From Azotobacter vinelandii (GTDB lineage Bacteria; Pseudomonadota; Gammaproteobacteria; Pseudomonadales; Pseudomonadaceae), in NCBI RefSeq assembly GCF_001571105.1, contig NZ_BCTD01000069.1: DNA of 24,763 nt; one strand, given 5' to 3'. Below are positions 1 to 8,560 of the stretch, one piece after another. The first letter of the stretch is position 1; each line of letters begins with the position of its first letter. The notes beneath the pieces are model-generated. The model searched no databases, was not told where the DNA came from, and was given only the letters and a program-made list of their open reading frames with translations. Both the position numbers and the translations under genes were made by a program.

Positions 1-515
1 CTCCATATCCGCACCCGGCCAGTACTTCAGCATTGGCAGGCTGGCAGGGACATGCCGACAATGTCGGCCGGAAAACGAGCCCCATCGCACGAAGATGTGG
101 CGAGAGGCGAACCTTGCGAAGGCCCTTAGGAGCGGGGGGAACGGCTACCGGGTTGCCGGGGTATGCAAACGACGAAGGTTATGGAAACCGGTGTCCGAGC
201 CGGCGGCTGGATGCAGGCCGATCCCGACTCACACGGTTTTCCACCTGAACCATCAACGACCGATATCGGATCGGCTCGTCGGTTGCGAGCATTCGCTTCA
301 TTTCACGATCGGGTATGCTTTGCGGCCCGCACAACGGAAGCCGATGAGTCTTCGCAGCCAAGGAAAAGGTGGCGCGCAACGCTTTCGGTCGACCTCGCGC
401 CGACGACACGACACAGCCTTCGAGCAGATCCGGCTTCCTCGTTGCTAGCTCTATCGACACAGCGCAATAAATTGTTAATCTATTCATAAATTCGAGCACG
501 AAAAGCCATAAAGCC
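1..515. other. Left flank without a supportable gene; hpaR upstream region
   Basis: I see no convincing coding region here. The open frames on both strands lack recognisable motifs, overlap one another and have no good ribosome binding sites. A small perfect hairpin (CCGACA-A-TGTCGG) lies near 55-67 in a GC-rich, repetitive-looking stretch (about 50-210) that might be structured RNA or a remnant of a mobile element, but I cannot assign it. The last 60 bases become AT-rich and hold the presumed hpaR promoter, including an operator-like sequence at 474-487. Confidence 0.4.
474..487. promoter_or_regulatory. Weak HpaR-operator-like sequence upstream of hpaR
   Basis: GTTAATCTATTCAT matches 11 of 14 positions of the palindrome GTTAATATATTAAC found in front of hpaG1. 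It lies about 28 bases before the hpaR start codon in a short AT-rich stretch. If functional, it would give autorepression of hpaR, which is common in the MarR family. The right arm is degenerate, so this is the least certain of the operator candidates. Confidence 0.3.
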
Positions 516-938
516 ATGTCGAACCCAAGACCCTCGCTCACTCTTTCACTGCTTCAGGCCCGCGAAGCAGTCATGTGCTACTTCCGCCCCTTGCTGAATC
601 AACATGGTCTGACGGAACAGCAGTGGCGGATAATCCGAATCCTCCGGCAACACGGAGAAATGGAAAGCTATCAGCTCGCGGAACTGGCCTGCATTCTCAA
701 GCCGAGCATGACAGGGGTTCTCAACCGCCTGGAGCGTGACGGGATCGTCCGTCGCAGCAAGCCGGCCCACGATCAGCGCCGCATGTACGTCGCCCTTACA
801 GAAAAGGGGCAGCAGTGCTTCGTGTCCATGGCCGACGAGATGGAAAACAACTACCGCAAGATCCAGGAGAAATATGGAGAGGAAAAGATGCAGCTACTCT
901 TCGAACTGCTCGCCGACCTGAAAAAGATCAAGCCATAA
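516..938 (+). CDS. hpaR: HpaR, MarR-family repressor of homoprotocatechuate degradation
   Basis: This 140-residue protein is a small winged-helix transcription factor of the MarR family. Its N-terminal part (SLLQAREAVM..FRPLL, residues 11-27) followed by GLTEQQWRIIRIL (31-43) is typical of HpaR, which in E. coli represses the hpa meta-cleavage operon and is released by 4-hydroxyphenylacetate or related hydroxyphenylacetates. The recognition helix falls near residues 62-75 (KPSMTGVLNRLERDG) and the wing near 77-95 (DQRRMYVALTEKG). The chosen ATG gives the usual family start and length, although the upstream Shine-Dalgarno is poor. The gene sits at the far downstream end of the operon it presumably controls and is convergent with the gabD-like gene, whereas in E. 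coli hpaR adjoins hpaG. Its target is probably the palindrome before hpaG1. Confidence 0.9.
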   Translation: MSNPRPSLTLSLLQAREAVMCYFRPLLNQHGLTEQQWRIIRILRQHGEMESYQLAELACILKPSMTGVLNRLERDGIVRRSKPAHDQRRMYVALTEKGQQCFVSMADEMENNYRKIQEKYGEEKMQLLFELLADLKKIKP

Positions 939-1127
939 ACGTTTCAAGCAGTTCTGCAGAACACGAGAGGCTTTTTTGGAAACCCTCGGAGAAACTCGCC
1001 GGTTACGAAATCGAACGCAACGCCTCCTCTTCTTCGTAAAGATGCCTCCGTCAGTTCCCACAAGGCCACGCCACCCGCTCCGGGCATGCCCGTCCCATTG
1101 ACCGCGGCACGCCTGGAACGGGTTGTG

Positions 1128-2582
1128 TCAGGCATCGATACCAAAGCACAGGTATTTCAGCTCGACATAATCATCGATGCCGAATTTCGAACCTTCGCGG
1201 CCAGTACCCGACTCCTTGATGCCGCCGAACGGAGCGATCTCGGTGGAAATGACGCCCTCGTTGACACCGACCATGCCGTATTCCAGCGCCTCGCTCACGC
1301 GCCAGGCGCGGCTCAGGTCGCGGGTGTACAGGTAGGAGGCCAGGCCGAATTCGGTGTCGTTGGCCATCTGGATAGCCTCGGCCTCGCTCCGGAAGCGGAA
1401 GATCGGCGCCAACGGGCCGAAGGTTTCCTCGCGCGCCACCAGCATCTCCGGGGTCGCCTCGCCGAGAACGGTCGGTTCGAAGAAGCTGCCGCCCAAAGAG
1501 TGCGGCTTGCCGCCAGCGAGTAGCCTGGCGCCCTTGGTCAGGGCGTCCTCGATGTGTTCCTGCACCTTGAGCACCGCCTTGGCGTTGATCAGCGGGCCCA
1601 ATTGGGCGCCCTCCTCACACGCCGGGCCAACCTTGAGCGCCTTGACCGCAGCGACCAGGCGACGGGCAAACGCGTCGTACACGCCCTCCTGTACCAGCAG
1701 GCGGTTGGTGCACACGCAGGTCTGGCCGCTGTTGCGGTACTTGGAGGCCAGGGCGCCGGCCACGGCGGCATCCAGGTCGGCGTCGTCGAAGACGATGAAG
1801 GGCGCGTTGCCGCCCAGTTCCATGCTGACTTTCTTCATGGTGTCGGCGCATTGCGCCATTAGCAGCTTGCCGATACCGGTGGAACCGGTGAAGGACAGCT
1901 TGCGCACCGCCGGGTTGCGCGTCAGTTCGCCACCGATCACTCGGGGGTCGCCGGTCACCACATTGATCACGCCGGCCGGGATGCCGGCGCGCACCGCCAG
2001 CTCGGCCAGGGCGAGGGCCGACAGCGGGGTTTCCGAGGCTGGTTTGATGACGATGGTGCATCCGGCGGCGAGCGCCGGGCCGGCCTTGCGGGTGATCATC
2101 GCGTTGGGAAAGTTCCACGGGGTGATGGCGGCGACCACGCCGATCGGCTGCCTGATGACCACCAGACGGCGGCCTTGCTTATCGTGTGGAATCACGTCGC
2201 CATAGGTGCGCTTGGCTTCCTCGGCGAACCATTCGATGAAGCTGGCGCCGTAGGCGATCTCGCCGCGGCTCTCGGCCAGCGGCTTGCCCTGCTCCCGACT
2301 GAGCAGGCGGGCGAGATCTTCCCGGTTGGCCATTATCAGTTCGAACCACTTGCGTAGCAGTACCGAACGCTCCTTGGCGGTCTTCGCGCGCCAGGCCGGC
2401 AAGGCGGCCTCGGCGGCGGCGATGGCACGGGCGGTTTCGGCAGCGCCGAGGGAAGCGACCGTGCCGATCGGCGACAGATCGGCCGGATCGGTCACTACGA
2501 AGGTGGCGCCGTCGTCGGCATCGACCCATTGGCCAGCGATGAAGGCCCTGGTGCGCAGCAGAGTGCTATCGGTCAGTTGCAT
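1128..2582 (-). CDS. gabD: NAD(P)+-dependent succinate-semialdehyde dehydrogenase (GabD-like)
   Basis: A 484-residue aldehyde dehydrogenase, full length for the family. It has the TPWNFP motif (Asn157), the general-base motif MELGGN (Glu255) and the nucleophile in NSGQTCVCTNR (Cys289, with a second Cys at 291). The C-x-C arrangement is typical of GabD-type succinate-semialdehyde dehydrogenases. It is the last gene of the hpa operon, 21 bases after hpaI, and has a GAGAG ribosome binding site seven bases before its ATG. HpaI releases pyruvate and succinate semialdehyde, so this enzyme would oxidise the latter to succinate for the TCA cycle. The substrate is inferred from family resemblance and position, and a role with other short semialdehydes is not excluded. 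Confidence 0.88.
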   Translation of the reverse strand: MQLTDSTLLRTRAFIAGQWVDADDGATFVVTDPADLSPIGTVASLGAAETARAIAAAEAALPAWRAKTAKERSVLLRKWFELIMANREDLARLLSREQGKPLAESRGEIAYGASFIEWFAEEAKRTYGDVIPHDKQGRRLVVIRQPIGVVAAITPWNFPNAMITRKAGPALAAGCTIVIKPASETPLSALALAELAVRAGIPAGVINVVTGDPRVIGGELTRNPAVRKLSFTGSTGIGKLLMAQCADTMKKVSMELGGNAPFIVFDDADLDAAVAGALASKYRNSGQTCVCTNRLLVQEGVYDAFARRLVAAVKALKVGPACEEGAQLGPLINAKAVLKVQEHIEDALTKGARLLAGGKPHSLGGSFFEPTVLGEATPEMLVAREETFGPLAPIFRFRSEAEAIQMANDTEFGLASYLYTRDLSRAWRVSEALEYGMVGVNEGVISTEIAPFGGIKESGTGREGSKFGIDDYVELKYLCFGIDA

Positions 2583-2603
2583 GGCGAATCTCTCGAAAGG
2601 AAA

Positions 2604-3401
2604 TCAGTAGACGCTGCCACCGGCCGCCACCGGGGCGGCGCCCTTGAAGTTGGCGGCGAGGCTCTTCAGCGAACGCATCAGCAGACTGGTATCGACGCCC
2701 ACGGCGACGAAGGCGCAGCCCAGCGCCAGGTAGCGGCGGGCCAGCTTCTCGTCGGCGCTGAGGATGCCGGCGGCCTTGCCAGCCGCGCGGATGCGGGCAA
2801 TGGCGTCTTCGATGGCGGCCTGCACCTCCGGGTGGCCGGGGTTGCCACGGTGTCCCATGGCCGCCGACAGGTCCGCCGGGCCGATGAACACGCCGTCGAC
2901 GCCGTCCACGGCGGCGATGGCATCGAGGTTCTCCAGCCCCTTGAGGCTTTCCACCTGGACCAGCAGGCACATCTGCTCGTCGGCCTCGGCCAGATAGGTG
3001 GGAATGTTGTTCCAGCGCGATGCGCGTGCGAGCGCGGCGCCGACGCCACGGATGCCCGTGGGTGGATAGTGCATGGCACGCACCAACTCTTCCGCCTGCT
3101 CGGCGCGCTCCACCATCGGCACCAAGAGGGTCTGGGCACCGATGTCGAGCAGTTGCTTGATTAACACGGCATCGCCCACTGGAGGACGTATGATCGGATG
3201 GCCCGGATAGGGAGCCACCGCCTGCATCTGTGCGAGCAGCGAGCGCAGGTCGTTGGGGGCGTGCTCCGCATCCAGCAGCAACCAGTCGAAACCGGCATTG
3301 GCGGCCAGTTCGGCGCAATAGGGATCGGCCAGACCGACCCACAGGCCGATCTGCTGCGTGGCTGCCAGACCTTGCTTGAACCTGTTGACAGGCATGTGCA
3401 T
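2604..3401 (-). CDS. hpaI: HpaI, 4-hydroxy-2-oxoheptane-1,7-dioate (HKHD) aldolase
   Basis: A 265-residue class II (metal-dependent) pyruvate aldolase of the HpcH/HpaI family. It cleaves 4-hydroxy-2-oxoheptanedioate to pyruvate and succinate semialdehyde. The family catalytic and metal residues are present: the His in DAEHAPN (residue 47), the Arg in IIRPP (72), the Glu in VQVESLKG (151) and the Asp in FIGPADLS (177). These correspond to His45, Arg70, Glu149 and Asp175 of the E. coli enzyme. The frame is open for 19 further codons upstream, into the end of hpaH, but I place the start at 3401 because an AGGAG lies six bases before that ATG. A second in-frame ATG follows two codons later. It overlaps or abuts nothing else and is followed after 21 bases by the gabD-like gene. 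Confidence 0.93.
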   Translation of the reverse strand: MHMPVNRFKQGLAATQQIGLWVGLADPYCAELAANAGFDWLLLDAEHAPNDLRSLLAQMQAVAPYPGHPIIRPPVGDAVLIKQLLDIGAQTLLVPMVERAEQAEELVRAMHYPPTGIRGVGAALARASRWNNIPTYLAEADEQMCLLVQVESLKGLENLDAIAAVDGVDGVFIGPADLSAAMGHRGNPGHPEVQAAIEDAIARIRAAGKAAGILSADEKLARRYLALGCAFVAVGVDTSLLMRSLKSLAANFKGAAPVAAGGSVY

Positions 3402-3411
3402 GGCGAACTCC

Positions 3412-4215
3412 TCAGACGAAGCGGCAGGAGATGGAGCCCAGGACGTCGTAGTCGACATGGAAGGTATCCCCGGCCCTGGCCACCACCGGGCGGGTAAAGG
3501 AACCGCCGAGGATGATCTGGCCGGCCTCCAGGGTCACCTCGTAGGGCGCCAGCTTGTTGGCCAGCCAGGCCACCCCTTTGGCCGGGTGGTTGAGCACCGC
3601 GGCGGAAACGCCGGACTCCTCGATCACCCCATTGCGGTAGAGGATGGCCGCCACCCGGCGCAGATCGACGTCATGCGGGCGAATGGCCCGGCCGCCGAGC
3701 ACGAAGCCTGCATTAGCGGCGTTGTCGGAAATGGTGTCGAACACTTTGCGGGTCACGCTGGTCTCGGGATCAACCTGGTGGATGCGCGCATCGATGATTT
3801 CCAGCGCCGGGATCACGTACTCGGAAGCGTCGAGAACGTCGAACAGGGTGCAGCCCGGCCCCTTCAGCGGCTTGCCCAAGATGAAGGCCAGCTCCACCTC
3901 GACACGCGGAACGATGAAGCGGCCGATCGGGATGTCGGCCCCTTCCTCGAAGCGCATGTCGTCCAGCAGCGCGCCGTAGTCCGGCTCGTCGATGTTGGAA
4001 GAGACCTGCATGGCGCGCGAGGTCAGGCCGATCTTGTGGCCGACCAGCCGGCGCCCGCCGGCGATTTTCTTCTCGACCCAGGCACGCTGGATGGCATAGG
4101 CATCCTCAATGGAAATATCCGGGTATTCGAGGGAGAACTGGCGGACTTGCTCGCCGGAACGCTCGGCGGCATCCAGGCGCGCGGCGGCCTGTCGGATCAG
4201 ATCGATGTTGAGCAT
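3412..4215 (-). CDS. hpaH: HpaH, 2-oxohept-4-ene-1,7-dioate hydratase
   Basis: A 267-residue hydratase of the fumarylacetoacetate-hydrolase/MhpD superfamily. It adds water to 2-oxohept-4-ene-1,7-dioate to give the HpaI substrate. The metal ligands known from E. coli HpcG (Glu106, Glu108, Glu139) are all present at the same numbers here (EVELAF and ALEIID), provided the second of two nearby ATGs is used. That choice is also supported by the GAGAG ribosome binding site, which touches the first ATG (4221) but lies six bases from the second (4215). The gene follows hpaX after a few bases and precedes hpaI by ten bases, so the three are surely co-transcribed. Confidence 0.93.
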   Translation of the reverse strand: MLNIDLIRQAAARLDAAERSGEQVRQFSLEYPDISIEDAYAIQRAWVEKKIAGGRRLVGHKIGLTSRAMQVSSNIDEPDYGALLDDMRFEEGADIPIGRFIVPRVEVELAFILGKPLKGPGCTLFDVLDASEYVIPALEIIDARIHQVDPETSVTRKVFDTISDNAANAGFVLGGRAIRPHDVDLRRVAAILYRNGVIEESGVSAAVLNHPAKGVAWLANKLAPYEVTLEAGQIILGGSFTRPVVARAGDTFHVDYDVLGSISCRFV

Positions 4216-4224
4216 GGTCATCTC

Positions 4225-5541
4225 TCAAGGGTTGATGGAAGCACGCGGATTAACGATGTGCGCCGGAATGCACAGGACCATACCGGCCCCCAGGGCGATC
4301 AGGATCGCCATGAGGTACAGGGACAGACTGGCATTCTGGACGTTGTCGCGGAACCAGCCGATCAGGTAAGGCGCCAGAAACGAAGCGATGCTGCCCAGGG
4401 AACTGATCAGGGCCAGGCCGACGGCCTGGACGCGGTCCGACAGGAAAGCCGGCGGCAGTTGCCAGAACATCGGTAGCGAAGTACTGGTCCCCATGCAGGC
4501 GATCACCAGGCCGGTCAGGACCAGCAGCTTGCTGTGGGGAAACAGGGCGGCCAAGGTGATTCCGCCAGCGGCCATCATGATCGGCAGGAACAGGTGCCAG
4601 CGGCGCTCGCGGTGACGGTCGGAGGAGCGGCCGACGGTAACCATGAACACACAGCCGGCCAGATACGGAATGGCGCTGAGCAGGCCGACCTGGAAGTCTT
4701 CCTGCACGCCGGCGGCATGGATCAGGCTGGGCATCCAGTAGTTGACCGTGTTGACCGCCAGCATCACGGCGCAATAGATCGCCACCAGCATCCACAGGTG
4801 CGGATCGCGCAGGCCATTGCTCAGCGAGCCCATGGTCCGCTGCGCTTCCTCGCTGCTCAGCTCCGCGCGCAGCGCGGCCTTCTCCCCGGCATCCAGCCAG
4901 GTCACCTGCTCGAAACGGTCCGGGAGAGTCCTGAGCACCACCAGCCCCAGCAGCACCACGGGCAAACCTTCGAGGATGAACATCCACTGCCAGCCGCGCA
5001 GACCACCGGAATCCTGTAGGTATTGCAGGATCCAGCCGGACAGGGGGCCGCCGAGCACGCCGGCCATGGGCACGGCGAGGGCGAACAGGGCTGTCATCTG
5101 CGCCCGCAGCCGGGTCGGATACCAGCGGTTGATGTAAAGCAGGATTCCGGGGAAAAAACCCGCCTCGGCGGCGCCGAGGAGGAAACGCAGGATATAGAAG
5201 GAGCTGACGTTTTCGACCAAAAACATGCCGGCGGACATGAATCCCCAAGCCACCATGATGATAGCGATCCAACGGCGGGGGCCGAAACGCTCCAGCATAA
5301 GACTGCTGGGGACACCGAAAAGCATGTAGGAAATGAAGAACATGCCGGCACCCAGGCCATAGACGGTGTTGCTGAAGCCGAGATCCTGGCTCATCTGCAA
5401 CTTGGCGAAGCCGATGTTGATGCGGTCCAGATTGGCGAACACATAACAGATCAGCAATAGCGGCATGAGTCTCCAGATGATCTTGCGATCCCTGGAATGG
5501 GTTTGAGCAAGGGTATGAAGCTCTTCGACGGCCTGGGCCAT
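4225..5541 (-). CDS. hpaX: HpaX-like 4-hydroxyphenylacetate permease (MFS, ACS family)
   Basis: A 438-residue major facilitator transporter with about twelve hydrophobic segments. It has the anion:cation symporter style motifs NLDRINIGFAKLQM near residues 37-50 and GAAEAGFFPGILLYINRWYP near 142-161. It resembles E. coli HpaX over its length. The likely role is proton-driven uptake of 4-hydroxyphenylacetate or dihydroxyphenylacetate across the inner membrane. The start has an AGGAG seven bases upstream. A 172-base gap separates it from hpaF, larger than most gaps in this operon, so an internal promoter is possible. Its stop lies nine bases before the preferred hpaH start. The substrate is inferred from location. 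Confidence 0.85.
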   Translation of the reverse strand: MAQAVEELHTLAQTHSRDRKIIWRLMPLLLICYVFANLDRINIGFAKLQMSQDLGFSNTVYGLGAGMFFISYMLFGVPSSLMLERFGPRRWIAIIMVAWGFMSAGMFLVENVSSFYILRFLLGAAEAGFFPGILLYINRWYPTRLRAQMTALFALAVPMAGVLGGPLSGWILQYLQDSGGLRGWQWMFILEGLPVVLLGLVVLRTLPDRFEQVTWLDAGEKAALRAELSSEEAQRTMGSLSNGLRDPHLWMLVAIYCAVMLAVNTVNYWMPSLIHAAGVQEDFQVGLLSAIPYLAGCVFMVTVGRSSDRHRERRWHLFLPIMMAAGGITLAALFPHSKLLVLTGLVIACMGTSTSLPMFWQLPPAFLSDRVQAVGLALISSLGSIASFLAPYLIGWFRDNVQNASLSLYLMAILIALGAGMVLCIPAHIVNPRASINP

Positions 5542-5713
5542 GGGGATACTCCTGTCTTATTGTTGGAATCTGGCCGGAATAAATAAACCATCCGGGAAAC
5601 ACGGGAACAGATTGAACTTTCCGACACTTTGGAAAGACGCTCTTTTTCGAAAGAAAGTACTTACCAATCAATGGAAAAATCGAGCCCGACCTGTTCCACG
5701 CTTTTCCGTAAAC

Positions 5714-6100
5714 TCAGCCTTTGTTCAAAAAGGCATGTACATTGTTTTGTTTGTAGTTCAGCTCCGGATGCAACTCGCAAAGCTCGAAGGACAGTGCCAG
5801 TAGTCGCTTGGCCTGCAGTTCGGAAAAATGCGCTGTGATGATCTCGAACAACCGGTCGGCAACTTCGCGACGAGTCTCCAAGTCACGCCCGGAACCGACC
5901 TTGAGGGTCATGTGAACGAATGCGTAGTCGTGCTTGCCATCGGCCATGCGCCAGGTATCCAGACGCAGAGCGCGACTGCGGATTCCACCGAGCGGGAACA
6001 CGCCGCTTTCGCCCAGGCAAGCATGAACCTTTTCGAAGAGTCCGGGCAGGTCGGCCTCATGCTCGATATTGTCGGTATATTCTGCGATGAAGTGCGGCAT
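5714..6100 (-). CDS. hpaF: HpaF, 5-carboxymethyl-2-hydroxymuconate delta-isomerase
   Basis: A 128-residue enzyme of the tautomerase superfamily (CHMI family). It isomerises 5-carboxymethyl-2-hydroxymuconate to 2-oxohept-3-ene-type tricarboxylate for decarboxylation. The protein begins Met-Pro-His-Phe, so removal of Met exposes the N-terminal proline that is the catalytic base in this family. Arg residues at positions 41, 43 and 46 (GIRSRALRL) and the conserved DYAFVHMTLKVGSGR stretch are typical. It lies 33 bases downstream of hpaD with an AAGGA about eight bases before the start. Confidence 0.92.
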   Translation of the reverse strand: MPHFIAEYTDNIEHEADLPGLFEKVHACLGESGVFPLGGIRSRALRLDTWRMADGKHDYAFVHMTLKVGSGRDLETRREVADRLFEIITAHFSELQAKRLLALSFELCELHPELNYKQNNVHAFLNKG

Positions 6101-6133
6101 ATGACATTCCTTGCCTTTGGCGGGACGATCCGC

Positions 6134-6982
6134 TCAGACGGGGAAAACGACGTTGATCTGGCCGGTGCCGGAGCTACCGAAATAGGGCGTGATCACTTCG
6201 GCCTTACCGGTGTACTCGGCTCCGCCCAGAGCGCCCAGCAACATGGCGGTATCGTGCATGAAGCCTTCGCCGTGGCATTTCTCGGCGTATTCCGGGAGCA
6301 TCGCGCAGAAGGTCTTCCAGTCGCCGCGGCACCACATGTCCACCACCGCGTCGTCCATGGTCTTCAGGAACGGGCTCCAGACCTTGTGCAGAAACTCGTC
6401 GGCGACGCCGTTCTGGGCAAAGCGGTGGGACAGAGAGCCACTGGCGAAGAAGGCTACGGCTCCATCGTAGTGTTCTTCCACGGCCTTGCGCATGGCCGCG
6501 CCGAGCCGGCTGCTGTCCTCTAGGTTGTGCACGGTGCAGAGTGCGGAAACCGATACAACCTTGAACTGCCTATCCTGGTTCATATAGCGCATCGGCACGA
6601 GGGTGCCGTATTCGAGAGCCAGGGTCGTGTTGTCGTGAGCCAGGGTGCGCACGCCCGCCCCGGTGGCCGCCTCGGCCAATAGACGCCCCAGTTCGGGATT
6701 TCCCGGATAGGCGTACGGCATGTTCCTGATGAAGTGCGGCAACTCGTTGCTCGTATAAATACCCTCGAATTCGGCGGCACAATTCACGTGGTAGCCGGAG
6801 TTGACCAGCCAGTGAGTGTCGAACACCACAATGGTGTCCACGCCAAGTTCGCTGCAGCGGCGGCCGATTTCCCGGTGCCCGTCGATGGCCGCTTGGCGGC
6901 AGCCTTGATGCTGGCCGGGCATTTCGGACAGATACATGGATGGAACGTGTGTGATCTTGGCCGCCAGAGCTAATTTGCCCAT
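6134..6982 (-). CDS. hpaD: HpaD, 3,4-dihydroxyphenylacetate 2,3-dioxygenase (extradiol, LigB type)
   Basis: This 282-residue ring-cleavage enzyme opens homoprotocatechuate to 5-carboxymethyl-2-hydroxymuconate semialdehyde. It belongs to the class III (LigB-type) extradiol dioxygenases. Candidate Fe(II) ligands and the catalytic base are visible: His12 (KITHVPSM), His57 (FDTHWLV), Glu239 (CHGEGFMHD), and His186 in ASGSLSHRF. It matches E. coli C HpaD over nearly its entire length. Two ATGs occur six bases apart. I prefer the second (6982) because an AGGAG directly abuts the first but sits six bases from the second, and because the family begins with MGKLALAAKITH. It lies about 98 bases downstream of hpaE. 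Confidence 0.94.
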   Translation of the reverse strand: MGKLALAAKITHVPSMYLSEMPGQHQGCRQAAIDGHREIGRRCSELGVDTIVVFDTHWLVNSGYHVNCAAEFEGIYTSNELPHFIRNMPYAYPGNPELGRLLAEAATGAGVRTLAHDNTTLALEYGTLVPMRYMNQDRQFKVVSVSALCTVHNLEDSSRLGAAMRKAVEEHYDGAVAFFASGSLSHRFAQNGVADEFLHKVWSPFLKTMDDAVVDMWCRGDWKTFCAMLPEYAEKCHGEGFMHDTAMLLGALGGAEYTGKAEVITPYFGSSGTGQINVVFPV

Positions 6983-7080
6983 ATTCATCTCCTAATTATC
7001 ATTGTCAGAGGGATACAACTTGCATCATGTGGTAAATAGCGAATGAAACCTGGAGCAGGATCGTGGCGAATATATCCGTC

Positions 7081-8541
7081 TCATACGCCCCAGCGCGGTA
7101 TGTGATGCTGTCCCATGGAAATACATACATTCTTGATTTCGGCGAATACTTCGAAACTGTATTCGCCACCTTCGCGTCCGGTGCCCGAGGCCTTCACCCC
7201 GCCGAACGGTTGGCGCAGGTCGCGCACGTTCTGGCTGTTGATGAACACCATGCCAGCCTCGATGCCACGCGCCAGGCGATGCGCCTTGCCAATGTCCTGG
7301 GTCCATATGTAGGAGGCCAGGCCGTATTCGACGTCATTGGCCAGCCGAAGGGCCTCGGCCTCGTCCTTGAACTTGAGCAGACACACCACCGGTCCGAAGA
7401 TTTCCTCCTGGGCGATACGCATGCGGTTGTCCACGTCGGCGAACACCGTGGGTCGAATGAACTGGCCCTTGGACAGGTGTTCAGGCAGACCGGCCGGACG
7501 CTCCAGGCCGCCGGCGACCAGCCGGGCGCCCTCCTCGATGCCGATGCGGATGTAGCCGGTGACCTTATCGTAGTGCTGACGGGTGATCATCGAGCCGACC
7601 TGGGTCTTGGGATCCTGCGGATCTCCGACGATCAGGCGCTCGGCGCGCTCGGCGAACTCGGCGACGAAGCGGTCGTAGACCGTCTCTTGGATGAAGATAC
7701 GGCTACCGGCGGTGCAGCGTTCGCCGTTCAGCGAGAAGATGGTGAACAGGGCGGCGTCCAGGGCGCGGTCCAGGTCGGCGTCGTCGAAGATCAGCACTGG
7801 CGACTTGCCGCCCAGCTCCATGGAGTATTTCTTCAGGCCGGCCGTTTCCATGATCTTGCGTCCGGTAACGGTACCGCCGGTGAAAGAGATGGCGCGCACG
7901 TCCGGGTGGCGCACCAGGGCATCGCCGGCGGTGGCGCCATAGCCCTGCACCACGTTGAGCACGCCCGGCGGAATGCCGGCTTCCAGTGCCAGTCGGCCCA
8001 GTTCGTTGGCGGTCAGCGGCGAGAGTTCGCTCATCTTCAGCACCGCGGTATTGCCCAGCGCGAGGCAGGGCGCGGTCTTCCAGGTGGCGGTCATGAAGGG
8101 TACGTTCCAGGGCGAGACCAAGGCGCACACACCGACCGGCTGGTACAGGGTGTAGTTGAGCATCTGGTCGTCCACCGGGTAGCTGTGGCCGTCCATGCGC
8201 GTGCAAACCTCGGCGAAGAACTCGAAGTTGTGCGAGGCGCGGGGGATCAGCACGTTGCGGGTCTGGTGGATCGGCAGGCCGGTGTCCAGGGTTTCCAGCT
8301 CGGCCAGTTTCGGCACGTTCTGGTCGATCAGTTCGCCCAGCCGGCGCATCAGCTTCGCACGCTCCCTGGCCGGGGTGTTGGCCCATTTCGGAAAGGCCTC
8401 CTTGGCCGCTGCCACAGCCAGGGCGATTTCCGCCGCACCGCCGCTGGCGACCTCGCCGATGGCTTCGCTAGTAGCCGGGTTATAGTTGGTGAAGGTTTCC
8501 TTGCTCTCGACCTCGCGGCCGTTAATCCAGTGCTTGATCAT
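7081..8541 (-). CDS. hpaE: HpaE, 5-carboxymethyl-2-hydroxymuconate-semialdehyde dehydrogenase
   Basis: A 486-residue NAD+-dependent aldehyde dehydrogenase. It oxidises the ring-cleavage semialdehyde to 5-carboxymethyl-2-hydroxymuconate. Catalytic residues are in place: Asn146 in SPWNVPF, Glu242 in MELGGKSP and Cys276 in LNGERCTAGSR. The ERCTAGSR version of the cysteine motif is characteristic of HpaE-type enzymes and separates it from the GabD-like copy at the operon end. The frame is open for 12 more codons upstream, but the ATG at 8541 has a GAGAGG seven to eight bases before it and gives the usual family N-terminus. It follows hpaG2 by 19 bases. Confidence 0.94.
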   Translation of the reverse strand: MIKHWINGREVESKETFTNYNPATSEAIGEVASGGAAEIALAVAAAKEAFPKWANTPARERAKLMRRLGELIDQNVPKLAELETLDTGLPIHQTRNVLIPRASHNFEFFAEVCTRMDGHSYPVDDQMLNYTLYQPVGVCALVSPWNVPFMTATWKTAPCLALGNTAVLKMSELSPLTANELGRLALEAGIPPGVLNVVQGYGATAGDALVRHPDVRAISFTGGTVTGRKIMETAGLKKYSMELGGKSPVLIFDDADLDRALDAALFTIFSLNGERCTAGSRIFIQETVYDRFVAEFAERAERLIVGDPQDPKTQVGSMITRQHYDKVTGYIRIGIEEGARLVAGGLERPAGLPEHLSKGQFIRPTVFADVDNRMRIAQEEIFGPVVCLLKFKDEAEALRLANDVEYGLASYIWTQDIGKAHRLARGIEAGMVFINSQNVRDLRQPFGGVKASGTGREGGEYSFEVFAEIKNVCISMGQHHIPRWGV

Positions 8542-8560
8542 GGCTGTTGCCTCTCGATTG

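Noticed and set aside
33..541. Overlapping open frames on both strands at the left edge
   Set aside because: They overlap one another, lack family features and starts, and one runs antisense into hpaR.
950..1092. Palindromes GTTCTGCAGAAC and CGGGCATGCCCG between hpaR and the gabD-like gene as terminators
   Set aside because: No loop room and no adjacent U-run; too weak to call.
1354..2205. Long open frame opposite the gabD-like gene
   Set aside because: Shadow of a GC-rich gene; the opposite strand has complete aldehyde dehydrogenase motifs.
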